Shown here in pieces: positions 23,911 to 32,751 of a stretch of 38,967 bases of DNA; the stretch's first letter is position 1; the number at the start of each line of letters is the position of its first letter. The stretch comes from Lachnospiraceae bacterium. Lineage in GTDB: Bacteria; Bacillota; Clostridia; Lachnospirales; Lachnospiraceae. The position numbers and the translations under genes are program-made. Under the pieces are notes generated by a model. The model had not been told where the DNA came from. It saw only the letters and a list, made by a program, of their open reading frames with translations, and did not search any database. The stretch spans positions 1-38,967 of the forward strand of contig JAFZKG010000085.1 of assembly GCA_017553695.1 (NCBI GenBank), read 5' to 3'.

Positions 23911-24080
23911 ATGTTCCCAAAAGCGCTGTTCTGAATTTTGATTCCTAGCATCAGCCAGGTGGGTTCTCCGCACTTTGACTTCTGAAGTCCACTCGATGGA
24001 GGCTGGTCATCTGCCAAAAAATATTGGAATCCCTTTTAATCGTTGTAGGTTCAAAATATCAGAACGACACGATTTTGGGC
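23877..24080 (-). ncRNA. ssrS: Probable 6S RNA (RNA polymerase-binding regulatory RNA)
   Basis: A 200-nt minus-strand RNA gene is bounded by its own promoter (24087-24115) and a terminator (stem 23879-23902, U-run on 23877-23881). Its 5' and 3' parts pair in a long interrupted rod. CCCAAAA pairs with TTTTGGG, GTTCTGA and ATTTTGA with TCAAAAT and TCAGAAC, GATTCC with GGAATC, AGCC and TCC with GGCT and GGA, and GACTTC with GAAGTC at the tip. Large internal bulges separate the helices. Length, closed ends and a central bubble match 6S RNA, which mimics an open promoter to sequester sigma-A polymerase. Identity rests on architecture, not on a sequence search. The terminator overlaps the YihY stop codon. 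Confidence 0.7.
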
Positions 24081-24086
24081 ATCTTT

Positions 24087-24115
24087 ATCATAACAAAAAA
24101 TGGTTCTATATTCAA
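24087..24115 (-). promoter_or_regulatory. Promoter of the 6S-like RNA
   Basis: On the minus strand, TTGAAT (24110-24115) and TATGAT (24087-24092) are spaced 17 bases, placing the start near 24080 at the base of the predicted outer stem. Confidence 0.7.
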
Positions 24116-24126
24116 TTCTTATTAAT

Positions 24127-24165
24127 AAAAATCCCCTGCAGGTAATGCCATGCAGGGGATTTTTC
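24127..24165. terminator. Bidirectional terminator after pckA
   Basis: Stem AAAATCCCCTGCA with TGCAGGGGATTTT, 10-base loop, U-runs on both strands. It ends the glmM-to-pckA operon on the minus strand. Confidence 0.88.
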
Positions 24166-24184
24166 TGTATTTTAGTTTATTGCT

Positions 24185-25840
24185 TTATGCCAGACAGTCG
24201 ATGACTTTCTGAATTGCCGCAAAGGCGTCTTCCGGAAGCTTATCGTATCCGTCCTTAAACGTGTTTCTGGATTTCACGAACTCCAGACGGTCGTTCATTC
24301 TGGCTTTCAGCGCTTTGACATATGTTTCATCGGTAAGATCAGGAACATAGCCTTCCCACTCCAGGATCTCAATGTCTTCGAACGGTCCCCACTGTTTGAA
24401 ATCGGCTTTCTGCTCTACGATCGTCTCGAGAATACCCAGCGTCACCTCTTTCTTGACGTCTTTCCCGAAGAATTCACCGGTGTTAAGGATGTAGCAATCC
24501 ACGTCTTTCTCCTCGACCAGTTTTTTGAATTTCACATAATCATTTGCCAGCGGATAGGTACGGAATGGGTTCGCATATGGCTCTACGACAAGCGCATCCG
24601 GATCTACACCCGGTGCAAGACGTTCTGCAGAACTTCTTTTGGTGGCCAGTGTTGCTCCCATGACAGCTGCGAGCGATGCTCCTTTTAATTTCACAACCGG
24701 AGGGATCGTCGGATCTTTCATGATCCAGAAGATTGCATTGACCGGCTCGTCAATCTTATCCACACGGTTCGGAGACCAGAGACGGGATTTGATCGCACGG
24801 CCATTTCCATTTCGGACATCTTCTGTCACCAGTACGACTTTGCCGTCCTCATCCAATGTTGCAGAACAGTTCTGCGCCGTGATGAGATATTTATTGTCTT
24901 CGCTGTCAACCGGATAATCTGCCGTCTTATCAAAATAGGTTGGCTCCAATGCGATGGAAGAACAGGTATCGGAGTTAATGACAAAGGCATCATCGTGCAA
25001 AACGGTCACGTCATATTTTCCGCCATGCTTTGCGTGCGTCAGAGTGGATTTTCCGGAGCCGGAAAGGCCGAAGACGGATGCCACATAGGTGTGGCCGTCT
25101 GCGAGTGTGTATTTTTTCTGACCGCCATGGCAGGATGCGTATCCGTTGCGGTTCGCAATTGCCCATGCGATCGTCAGGGTGCCCTTCTTGTGTTCGCCGA
25201 AATACCGCATTCCGAGCAGGGCTGCACAGTTGTGGTCTGTGTCAAAATAGGTCAGTCCGAGCGGATGCTCTGCATGCTCCCACTGTGGGTCTGAGAAGAT
25301 GTAGATATCGGATTCTCCCTCAATTACGCGGGAATTTGCATACATAGCTTTGTATTCATCGGATAGATATTGGAAATTGATGAGCCAGTTATAAAGAATG
25401 TTCTCTTCACCTTCCGGGATAAGCAGATGTGCTTTTACCATGAATTCCGGATCCAGGCCGATATAGGCGGTTGCATGATACATGGTGGAATAGCGCGTAT
25501 CGTAAACGGCATCCATCAACTTTTTATCCAGGTCGGTCGTATCAACGCCAGGTTCCCCGATGATCCTTCTTGCGGCAGCGCATCTGCCTGTTACGGAACC
25601 ATCATTGAAGAGAAGTACTTTGGCGTCTTCTGGCAGGCCAAAGGTCTCGCCTTTGTAGACCGGCATATCCGTGACCACAGTGCCTGGTGAATTTTTGGCC
25701 ATCTCATAGGCCTGTGTCAGGTTTTCTACTTCTACTACATTATTTCCATAAAAAGCAGCTTCGATGATGGAACGGGTCTTGGAGAATCCCTGCTTGCCCG
25801 GACCGATTTCACTTCTTGCATACATCTGCTTTGTAGCCAT
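24185..25840 (-). CDS. pckA: Phosphoenolpyruvate carboxykinase (ATP)
   Basis: Converts oxaloacetate plus ATP to PEP, CO2 and ADP, or runs in reverse to fix CO2 in fermentation. It has 551 residues. The ATP-type kinase loop VFGLSGSGKSTLTHAK, the metal-site stretch HDDAFVIN and the R-x-x-x-R-like NGRAIKSRLWSP region are visible, as is the substrate-side GMRYFGEHKKGTL. AGGAGG lies six bases before the ATG. It is the last gene of a five-gene operon starting with glmM and ends at a strong terminator. In anaerobes it often works in the PEP-to-oxaloacetate direction (family knowledge, not visible here). Confidence 0.95.
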   Translation of the reverse strand: MATKQMYARSEIGPGKQGFSKTRSIIEAAFYGNNVVEVENLTQAYEMAKNSPGTVVTDMPVYKGETFGLPEDAKVLLFNDGSVTGRCAAARRIIGEPGVDTTDLDKKLMDAVYDTRYSTMYHATAYIGLDPEFMVKAHLLIPEGEENILYNWLINFQYLSDEYKAMYANSRVIEGESDIYIFSDPQWEHAEHPLGLTYFDTDHNCAALLGMRYFGEHKKGTLTIAWAIANRNGYASCHGGQKKYTLADGHTYVASVFGLSGSGKSTLTHAKHGGKYDVTVLHDDAFVINSDTCSSIALEPTYFDKTADYPVDSEDNKYLITAQNCSATLDEDGKVVLVTEDVRNGNGRAIKSRLWSPNRVDKIDEPVNAIFWIMKDPTIPPVVKLKGASLAAVMGATLATKRSSAERLAPGVDPDALVVEPYANPFRTYPLANDYVKFKKLVEEKDVDCYILNTGEFFGKDVKKEVTLGILETIVEQKADFKQWGPFEDIEILEWEGYVPDLTDETYVKALKARMNDRLEFVKSRNTFKDGYDKLPEDAFAAIQKVIDCLA

Positions 25841-25854
25841 GATTTACCTCCTGT

Positions 25855-26460
25855 TTATATCCTATCCCCATTCTCGGTCTGCTCGTCGAGGGTCAGATAA
25901 TAACCCGGAAGGAAATAGTCCAGGAAAAAATCAACCTCCGGCATCTGCAGATCCTGTATTGTCTTCAACGTTGCTTCTTTTGCTTTTGCGAAGTCTTTGT
26001 TGCCGCTCTGTTCTTCCTCAATGCATTTGATCAAGGCAGACAGTTTATCTGCCGCTTTGACATATTTCATCAGGATGTCATCCTCGGATTCTTCTCCGTT
26101 CATGATCCCGTCATATGTCATCTGCATCTCTTCCGGAAGCTGGCTGATCATACGGGCCTTGGCGGACTGCTCCACCCGGTCGTAAGACCGTTTGATCTCC
26201 GGGTCAAAGTATTTGACCGGTGTCGGAAGATCGCCTGTAATGATTTCCGGAGCGTCATGAAAGGCCGCCAATAAGGCGACCCTTCCTTCATCCAAAGCAG
26301 CATAATAATATGTATTTGCGATCACAACCAGCGCGTGCGCAATAAAAACCACATCCAATGTATGATCAGAGAGGGATTCATTTCTCGCATTCCTCATGAG
26401 CCCCCACCGGTTCACATATTTCATTCTGGACAGGATCGCAAAAAAGTTACTGTTGTTCAT
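25855..26460 (-). CDS. yfbR: HD-domain 5'-deoxynucleotidase, YfbR-like
   Basis: A metal-dependent phosphohydrolase of 201 residues, like YfbR, which removes phosphate from deoxyribonucleoside 5'-monophosphates. The family layout is intact: FFAILSRMKYVNRWGLMRN, the first metal His in SLSDHTLDV, the HD pair in AAFHDAPEIITGDLPTPVKY, and the last Asp in VKAADKLSALIKCIEEE. Its ATG overlaps the nagB stop by four bases (ATGA), indicating translational coupling, and pckA follows 14 bases on. Confidence 0.88.
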   Translation of the reverse strand: MNNSNFFAILSRMKYVNRWGLMRNARNESLSDHTLDVVFIAHALVVIANTYYYAALDEGRVALLAAFHDAPEIITGDLPTPVKYFDPEIKRSYDRVEQSAKARMISQLPEEMQMTYDGIMNGEESEDDILMKYVKAADKLSALIKCIEEEQSGNKDFAKAKEATLKTIQDLQMPEVDFFLDYFLPGYYLTLDEQTENGDRI

Positions 26461-27188
26461 GCTTTATATCCTATTTTATCTGCAAGCTCCTGCGTTAAGA
26501 TCACGGTTGCGTCACGGTGCATCCTCATGAATGTTGCCGGACATTTCGGATCGATCTTATCTTCGATGAGGAGTTTCGTTGCGGCTTCTTCTTTACTTCC
26601 GGAAATGATCATGAGCAGTGCCTGTGCGCGCATGATGTTGCCCATGCCCATGGTGACCGCGTGTGTCGGGACCTCTTCCTTGCTTGCGAAGAAACGTTTA
26701 TTTGCTTCAATGGTGGAATCATCCAGGATCTCTTCGTGTGCGCCGTCATATAAGGTCTCGCCCGGCTCATTAAATCCGAGGTGACCGTCAGGACCGACGC
26801 CGAGCACCTGAATGCGGATGTCTGTCTTATCCAGGATCTCGTTGAATTCCTTCAGGTTTGCTTCCACATCCCCGACGCCTTTTGCGACATAGGTGTTGGC
26901 TTTATCAATATTGATATGGTCGAACAGATTATCGTTCATGAAGTAACGGTAACTCTGGTCATGTGTGCCTTCCAGTCCGACGTATTCGTCCAGATTGACA
27001 GAATGGATCCTTGAAAAATCAAGTCCTTCTTCTTTGCATCTTCTTGCCAGTTCCTGATACATGCCGACTGGCGAAGATCCGGTTGCCAGACCAAGCGTGC
27101 ACTCCGGCTCTTCCCGGACGATCTTCTCGATGATGTCTGCAGCTGCCTTGCTGGCGCTCTCATAATCCTGTGCGACGATAACTTTCAT
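26457..27188 (-). CDS. nagB: Glucosamine-6-phosphate deaminase
   Basis: Converts glucosamine-6-phosphate to fructose-6-phosphate and ammonia. The 243-residue sequence has the substrate loop ATGSSPVGMYQEL, the catalytic Asp in SVNLDEYVGL and the active-site block GVGPDGHLGFNEPG. GGAGG lies seven bases before the ATG. It sits in one operon with glmM and the beta-helix protein, so synthesis and breakdown genes for amino sugars are co-transcribed. No nagA or PTS gene is adjacent. Confidence 0.96.
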   Translation of the reverse strand: MKVIVAQDYESASKAAADIIEKIVREEPECTLGLATGSSPVGMYQELARRCKEEGLDFSRIHSVNLDEYVGLEGTHDQSYRYFMNDNLFDHINIDKANTYVAKGVGDVEANLKEFNEILDKTDIRIQVLGVGPDGHLGFNEPGETLYDGAHEEILDDSTIEANKRFFASKEEVPTHAVTMGMGNIMRAQALLMIISGSKEEAATKLLIEDKIDPKCPATFMRMHRDATVILTQELADKIGYKA

Positions 27189-27201
27189 GTTGTACCTCCT
27201 A

Positions 27202-27876
27202 TTATAGCGTCATTTTGGAAACTACGCTGGATCTTTCTTTGTAAATGGAATTTGGGGTAATACAGCCGCGTACGCAGGATGTCGGATAGATATTGGTATC
27301 ACGTCCGATGATCGTACCCGGGTTCAGAACTGAATTGCAGCCGACTTCCACACGATCTCCCAGCATTGCCCCTATTTTTTTGCGGCCGGTCTCGATCTTT
27401 GTACCTTCATTATTGATCACAACGTTTTGCTTGTCACTCTTCACATTTGATGTGATGGATCCCGCACCCATGTGAGCTTTATATCCCAGAATGGAATCGC
27501 CGACATAATTGTAATGCGGCACCTGCACATTATCAAAGATGATCACGTTTTTCATCTCGGTGGAGTTTCCGATCACACAGTCATTGCCGATCAGAATGGA
27601 TCCGCGGAAGAATGCACCAGGGCGCACTTCCGTGCCATGTCCGATGATGACCGGTCCATTGATGTAGTTGGTCTCGCGGATATAGAATTTGACGTCTTTT
27701 GCGATCCAGACGTCTTCAGCCGGATGATCGTATTCATCCTCCGGAAGGGTCTTCCCTAATTCCTTAATGAAATCGGAAATGCCTGCAAGGGCTTCCCACG
27801 GATAGGTGAATTGCTGCAGATATTCTGCGGCAAGGGTATGTTCCAGATCAAACAGATCTTTGATCTCAATATTCAT
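27202..27876 (-). CDS. Left-handed beta-helix acetyltransferase-like protein (GlmU C-terminal-domain type)
   Basis: A stand-alone hexapeptide-repeat protein of 224 residues that matches the C-terminal half of GlmU but has no pyrophosphorylase domain. After an N-terminal helical part (1-50), imperfect hexapeptides run from about 60 to 215. It keeps the block VPHYNYVGDSILGYKAHMGAGSITSN, where the His corresponds to the catalytic base of glucosamine-1-phosphate acetyltransferase. Directly after glmM, it may acetylate GlcN-1-P or a related sugar phosphate (inference). AAGGAG is well placed before the ATG. A bifunctional GlmU is expected elsewhere. Confidence 0.85.
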   Translation of the reverse strand: MNIEIKDLFDLEHTLAAEYLQQFTYPWEALAGISDFIKELGKTLPEDEYDHPAEDVWIAKDVKFYIRETNYINGPVIIGHGTEVRPGAFFRGSILIGNDCVIGNSTEMKNVIIFDNVQVPHYNYVGDSILGYKAHMGAGSITSNVKSDKQNVVINNEGTKIETGRKKIGAMLGDRVEVGCNSVLNPGTIIGRDTNIYPTSCVRGCITPNSIYKERSSVVSKMTL

Positions 27877-27888
27877 CGTCTGCTCTCC

Positions 27889-29256
27889 TTATTTTCTAAC
27901 TTCTTTCAGGTGTCCTGACTGTGCCATGGCGGCAATGATCAAGTCTACTTTTTCCTCTGCTTCCTTGTCAGTGCCGGCTTCGGACATGACACGAAGGACC
28001 GGTTCCGTTCCGCTCGCACGCAAAAGGACTCTGCCTGTATCGCCCAATGCTTCACCGCATTTCTCGACGGCTTCTTTCACGACCGGATCCTCCAAGGTTG
28101 CCTCTTTATCATCCACGACAACATTCTTCAGGACCTGCGGGTACATCTCGCAGTTCTGTGCCAGGATGGACAGTGGCAACTGGGTCTTGATCATGACGTT
28201 CATCAGCATGATGGCTGTCAGAATCCCGTCTCCGGTATGCGCATGCTGACGAAAAATGATGTGACCGGACTGCTCGCCGCCGATCGCATAATCGTTTTCT
28301 TTCATGTTCTCGTAGACGTAGCGGTCACCGACCTTGGTCTTTTCATAGCCGATCCCGACATTGTCCAGTGCCTTGAACAGGCCGAAGTTGGACATAACTG
28401 TCACAACGACTTTATTATTTGGAAGCTGATTGTGTTCTTTGAAGTATTTTGCGCAGATATAGATGATCTTATCTCCATTGACTACTTCGCCTCTTTCATC
28501 GACTGCCAGACACCTGTCTGCGTCTCCGTCGAATGCGAAGCCGACATCAAGCATGTTATCGACGACGAATTTCTGCAGTCCTTCGATATGGGTGGATCCG
28601 CAGTGATCGTTTACGTTGATTCCGTTCGGCTGATTGTTGATCACCTGGCTTTTGGCTCCGAGGGCGTCAAAAACGGCGCGGGCGATCATCCATGCGGAAC
28701 CGTTTGCGCAGTCCAGGCCGACTCTGCAGTTCTCAAAGGATTTCATTGCCAGGCTGGATAAGTAGCCGATGTAGCGGTTTCTGCCGAAGTAGAAATCCTC
28801 GGTTTTTCCGATACCGTCTTCTTTTGCATATGGAATGTAGTCTTCCGCACTGTCGATGTATTTTTCGATCTCGTCCTGAACTTCATCTTCCATTTTTTCG
28901 CCTTCTCCGTTCAGGAGTTTGATTCCGTTGTCATAGTACGGATTGTGGCTGGCAGATACCATGATTCCGCAGTCAAATCCTTCGTCGTAGGTGATGAAAC
29001 TAACACTCGGGGTGGTCGTGACGTGCAGCAGATACGCATCTGCTCCGCTGGCAGTAATACCTGCTGCAAGCGCATTTTCAAAGGTGTAGGAGGACCTTCG
29101 TGTGTCCTTTCCGATTACTATGCGGGCACGTTCGCCGTTTTTATGTTTCTGGCCGTAATACCAGCCCAGATACCGGCCGATCTTGAATGCATGCTCACTT
29201 CTCAGATCGTCTCCTGCCTTGCCTCTGAATCCGTCTGTTCCAAAATATTTTCCCAT
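27889..29256 (-). CDS. glmM: Phosphoglucosamine mutase
   Basis: Interconverts glucosamine-6-phosphate and glucosamine-1-phosphate for peptidoglycan precursors. It has 455 residues and opens MGKYFGTDGFRGKAG. The active-site serine loop reads MVSASHNPYYDNGIK, the metal loop FAFDGDADRCLAV, the sugar loop GGEQSGHI and the phosphate loop LLRASGTEPVLRV. It is the first gene of the operon, with AAGGAG about nine bases before the ATG and a good promoter upstream. Confidence 0.96.
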   Translation of the reverse strand: MGKYFGTDGFRGKAGDDLRSEHAFKIGRYLGWYYGQKHKNGERARIVIGKDTRRSSYTFENALAAGITASGADAYLLHVTTTPSVSFITYDEGFDCGIMVSASHNPYYDNGIKLLNGEGEKMEDEVQDEIEKYIDSAEDYIPYAKEDGIGKTEDFYFGRNRYIGYLSSLAMKSFENCRVGLDCANGSAWMIARAVFDALGAKSQVINNQPNGINVNDHCGSTHIEGLQKFVVDNMLDVGFAFDGDADRCLAVDERGEVVNGDKIIYICAKYFKEHNQLPNNKVVVTVMSNFGLFKALDNVGIGYEKTKVGDRYVYENMKENDYAIGGEQSGHIIFRQHAHTGDGILTAIMLMNVMIKTQLPLSILAQNCEMYPQVLKNVVVDDKEATLEDPVVKEAVEKCGEALGDTGRVLLRASGTEPVLRVMSEAGTDKEAEEKVDLIIAAMAQSGHLKEVRK

Positions 29257-29306
29257 TGATTTTTACTCCTTTTTGCCAATTGCTTCCGCAATTATTTAAC
29301 TGAAAT

Positions 29307-29336
29307 ATTTTACAACCCGCACGGCTTTCGTGTAAA
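29307..29336 (-). promoter_or_regulatory. Promoter of the glmM-to-pckA operon
   Basis: On the minus strand, TTTACA (29331-29336) and TAAAAT (29307-29312) are spaced 18 bases, with the start about 45 bases before the glmM ATG. Confidence 0.65.
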
Positions 29337-29410
29337 GAAAAAATCTTTTAATAATTGTTTAAATTTTTATTCAAAAAAACTATTTTTGTTCCTTTTCAGT
29401 TTTAAAAAAG

Positions 29411-29419
29411 TGTTATAAT
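29411..29419 (+). promoter_or_regulatory. Extended -10 promoter of the epimerase/EFR1 operon
   Basis: TGT directly before a perfect TATAAT (29414-29419) forms an extended -10. No good -35 is seen at 17 bases. The start would be about 28 bases before the ATG at 29454. Confidence 0.6.
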
Positions 29420-29453
29420 GTTTTTAAGTTTTGAAAAAAGGCGGGTGAATAAT

Positions 29454-30464
29454 ATGAAGATCATGATCGTAGGCGGCACCGGATTCCTCGGCTATTATGC
29501 AACGAAGGTTGCTTTGGAGCGGGGGTATGAAGTAGCCGCTTTTGCATTGGATGATGTCAACCTGGAGGGCTGGTGGCCTGAGGAAGTAAAAGTCGGACAC
29601 GGCGATGTGTTCGAAATGACGGAAGATGAACTGGTACCGATATTTGAAGGATATGACGCATTCATCTATTCGGTCGGTCCGGATGACCGTTATACTCCTC
29701 CTGCTCCATCTTATGACTATTTCCATGGCCATCTGGTAACGGATGCTTCCAAGGTGTTCCGTGCAGCCAGAAGGGCAGGCGTAAAACGCAGTGCGGTGAA
29801 TAATTCATACTTTGCTTATTTTGACCGTCTTTTACCGGAAAAAGGACTGGCAAAATATCATCCATATGTCCGCAGCCGTGTGGAACAGGCTGCAACTCTG
29901 ATTGAAGAATCCGGCGGCGGTGCTGCGAACGGGGGTATGGACGTCATGGTACTTGAACTTCCATACATTTTCGGGTCAATGCCGGAACGTATGCCAATCT
30001 GGAAAGATGTTTATATTGAACGTTATTTACATGCTCCTTTCATTTTCTTCCCTCGCGGCGGTACATCTATGATCGCTGTTAAGCATGTCGGGGAAGCGAT
30101 GATTGGCGCAATCGAACACGGAGAGCACGCCGGTCGTTATCCGGTCGCAACGGATAATAAGACTTTCAAATGGATGATCCAGGAGTTTGAAAAAGGTCTT
30201 GGCATGCATAAACCAATCGTTCAGCCAGGTCCTGGAATCTGTGCAATGGGTGCGCGTTCCATAGAAAAAGCTGAGGCGAAACAAGGAAAGCAGCCTGGGC
30301 TCGATCTCGGGAGAATGATGACAGATATCATGAGTGAAGAGATCTATATTCCGGAAGAAGAGATTCAGAAATCATCTGCGCTTTTGGGATATGGAAGAGA
30401 TGGTCTGGAGGAAGCCATTGCCGAAACAATGCATCGGTGCTATCCGAATGGATTTGGCAAATAA
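29454..30464 (+). CDS. NAD-dependent epimerase/dehydratase family protein (atypical SDR)
   Basis: A Rossmann-fold protein of 336 residues. The N-terminal nucleotide motif is MIVGGTGFLGYYA (G-x-x-G-x-x-G) and is followed by a dinucleotide-binding GHGDV stretch. A canonical SDR YxxxK is not evident; the nearest part is SYFAYFDRLLPEKGLAKYHPY, so it may be an atypical or NmrA-like member. The start at 29454 follows AAGGCGGGTGA; an upstream in-frame ATG (29418) overlaps the -10 box and is not used. It is co-transcribed with the EFR1 gene. Substrate unknown. Confidence 0.8.
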   Translation: MKIMIVGGTGFLGYYATKVALERGYEVAAFALDDVNLEGWWPEEVKVGHGDVFEMTEDELVPIFEGYDAFIYSVGPDDRYTPPAPSYDYFHGHLVTDASKVFRAARRAGVKRSAVNNSYFAYFDRLLPEKGLAKYHPYVRSRVEQAATLIEESGGGAANGGMDVMVLELPYIFGSMPERMPIWKDVYIERYLHAPFIFFPRGGTSMIAVKHVGEAMIGAIEHGEHAGRYPVATDNKTFKWMIQEFEKGLGMHKPIVQPGPGICAMGARSIEKAEAKQGKQPGLDLGRMMTDIMSEEIYIPEEEIQKSSALLGYGRDGLEEAIAETMHRCYPNGFGK

Positions 30465-30484
30465 TCGATAATCGGAAAGCGTTG

Positions 30485-31399
30485 ATGGACGAACAAAACA
30501 CTAAAAAAGCAATCGCTTATATTTTTTCCGGCACAGGGAATACCCTGACTGCCGGAAAAATGTTGCAGAGATCTTTGCCGGAATACGGCATTTCTCTGGA
30601 TATCTATCGGATTACGGTAGACCTGGAAGATCTGCCTGATCCGAATGATTATGATATTGCTTTTTTTGCATACCCGATCCACGCGTTTAATTCTCCGCAG
30701 TTCTTTCTACACTTTGTGAAGCATGTCCCTGCTCTTCATGCGGACAAATCCGGTATGCCGGCGTACATTTTCAAGACATCTGGTGAACCATTCCGTCCGA
30801 ATAATGCTTCCAGCTATTCGCTCTGCCGCATCCTTCGAAAAAAAGGATTTCTGCCGGCCAGCGACATGCATATGCTCATGCCGTACAATATTATGTTCCG
30901 GTATCCTGATGCCATGGCAAAGCAAATGTATATTCATACGAGGCATATGGCAGAGGTGCTGGCAGAAAAGGCCGGTGAGGATCTGATTGAAAAACCTTCG
31001 TTCAATCCGGTCACTGTTATCTGGGCATATCTGCTCCGGCTTCAATGGTTTGGAGCATGGGTAAATGGCCCTTTGATCAAGGCGAAAGCGGATCAATGTA
31101 CCGGCTGTGGAAAATGTGTCCGAAGCTGTCCAACACACAACATTTCTATGGTACAGAAGAATGTACATGGTGAAGTAAAAATACTTCCGAAGTTTGGTGG
31201 AAAATGCACGATGTGCATGTGCTGCACAATGGATTGTCCGACTGGCGCAGTGAATCCGGGGTTTCTGACTCCTTGGAAAGTGAATGGCGAATGGGATTTT
31301 GAGAAGCTGATGGCGGATGATTCCATCCCGGATAATTGGACGGATAATGAAAACGCGAAGTACTTTAAACTATTCCGGAAGTACTACCGGAACAATTAA
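30485..31399 (+). CDS. EFR1 family protein: flavodoxin domain fused to a two-[4Fe-4S] ferredoxin
   Basis: A cytoplasmic electron carrier of 304 residues. The N-terminal flavodoxin-like domain has the FMN loop IFSGTGNTLTA. The C-terminal ferredoxin domain has two clusters: CTGCGKCVRSCP and CTMCMCCTMDCP. The ATG at 30485 follows GGAAAG; a longer frame reaching back into the epimerase gene is not used. Its stop codon overlaps that of the convergent DHHW gene. A role with the epimerase-like partner is possible but unproven. Confidence 0.88.
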   Translation: MDEQNTKKAIAYIFSGTGNTLTAGKMLQRSLPEYGISLDIYRITVDLEDLPDPNDYDIAFFAYPIHAFNSPQFFLHFVKHVPALHADKSGMPAYIFKTSGEPFRPNNASSYSLCRILRKKGFLPASDMHMLMPYNIMFRYPDAMAKQMYIHTRHMAEVLAEKAGEDLIEKPSFNPVTVIWAYLLRLQWFGAWVNGPLIKAKADQCTGCGKCVRSCPTHNISMVQKNVHGEVKILPKFGGKCTMCMCCTMDCPTGAVNPGFLTPWKVNGEWDFEKLMADDSIPDNWTDNENAKYFKLFRKYYRNN

Positions 31400-32748
31400 T
31401 AGTCATCTCCAAGTTGACTGCTTGCCTGATACAGCATAAAGTCATTATCATATGAATGCAGATCTCCGATGACCACATAAACGTCGGAGATCTTATATTT
31501 TTCTATCATTTCTTTCACTGTGTAGCCCACAGTATCATAATCATAATAACGCGGATCGTAATAGTGCACCTGCCCGTAATTTTCGGTCACCATTGGCACA
31601 AAGGCCAGACCATAGGAATCGCATATGACCAGGCAGTTGCGTTCAATGTTGTTATCGCAAACTGCATATGTCCATGGGCCTGCCGGACCGCCCAAATAAA
31701 CGGTATAGCGGTCATTTGCCATCGCGTTGAAATCCAGAAAATCGATCACGTGATAGGAATCCACGCCATCGATGCGCCGCCACTCCAGATCGAATTTCGG
31801 GGTTAACAGATCCAGCCGGTCCGGATTGTCCAGCATATACTGAGTCGGATAATCCCGGTATAAAGTGCCGAGGAATGGCTCTTCGACCTGAATGTTATAA
31901 TCTTCCCATGCGGCAGGTGTCTGCCCGGCTCTGGTCACCATCTCTTTATAAACCAGATAGGTACCTGGTACGGACCAGTGCATGTCGCTTCGGAAGTAGA
32001 CATACTCTCCCCGTTCCATGGCTGCGCCAAGGATCTCGGCAGTGGAAACAGCCTGCACATTGTTTGCTGCTAGCGCATCGATCATCGGCTCAGGTTCAGA
32101 GATAAATCCCTGTTTCTTATCATAGGCATTGTAAGTGTTGCCAACGTAAGACTGCGGCACCATGGTATAGACGAGTTCCCCATCTTCCGGGAGGAAGGAC
32201 GCGATCCTGTTCAGTACGCTGATCATTGCCAGAACATTTGTCTTTCCGTATTCGTAATAGTAGATTGTGTCATCGTCGACATTCAATTTCACATATAGAG
32301 AATCTGCATAATCATCTGCGCTTGCAGGTGGTTTTTCACGTCTGGTATGCGTAGGCTCGGTTTCTTCCTCCAGTTTTTTTGCCATCTCATCCAGATCCAC
32401 CTCGCTGAGATCATCAGAAGAAAGGGCGGCATCTTTTTTATCCATAACAGCTAGCGTGTCTTTATAAGAAGCAGCGCTGACCATACCTTTCAGATTGCTG
32501 CAGAATTTGATCGCATTCTTCCTGCCAAGGGAATGATCGCTCAGGAAGTCTTCGGTTTCCGTGCTGATGTCCCCGTTCCAGATATTGTTCGGTGAGAAAT
32601 CAGGCGCGGCTGCAAGCATACGGTTTTCATCTGCATCGAAGGTGGATTCTTTATTTGTAAATGCGGCAAAATAGACGCCCAATGCGATCAGCATGGCGAT
32701 CCAGATTCCGGATAAGATGATGTAAAGTGCTTTGTTTTTCTTTTTCAT
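31396..32748 (-). CDS. DHHW/AlgJ-like extracytoplasmic acyltransferase-associated protein
   Basis: A 450-residue protein with an N-terminal membrane anchor (about 7-30) and a DHHW-type SGNH-like domain. The ENRMLAAAPDFS start motif, the catalytic D-x-H-W (FRSDMHWSVPG) and the nucleophile block CDSYGLAFVP are visible. A Lys/Asp-rich segment (about 104-150) is a likely flexible insertion. It starts three bases after the MBOAT stop, as in AlgI-AlgJ pairs that O-acetylate exported polysaccharide. Here O-acylation of a surface glycan is inferred. Confidence 0.83.
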   Translation of the reverse strand: MKKKNKALYIILSGIWIAMLIALGVYFAAFTNKESTFDADENRMLAAAPDFSPNNIWNGDISTETEDFLSDHSLGRKNAIKFCSNLKGMVSAASYKDTLAVMDKKDAALSSDDLSEVDLDEMAKKLEEETEPTHTRREKPPASADDYADSLYVKLNVDDDTIYYYEYGKTNVLAMISVLNRIASFLPEDGELVYTMVPQSYVGNTYNAYDKKQGFISEPEPMIDALAANNVQAVSTAEILGAAMERGEYVYFRSDMHWSVPGTYLVYKEMVTRAGQTPAAWEDYNIQVEEPFLGTLYRDYPTQYMLDNPDRLDLLTPKFDLEWRRIDGVDSYHVIDFLDFNAMANDRYTVYLGGPAGPWTYAVCDNNIERNCLVICDSYGLAFVPMVTENYGQVHYYDPRYYDYDTVGYTVKEMIEKYKISDVYVVIGDLHSYDNDFMLYQASSQLGDDY

Positions 32749-32751
32749 TGC

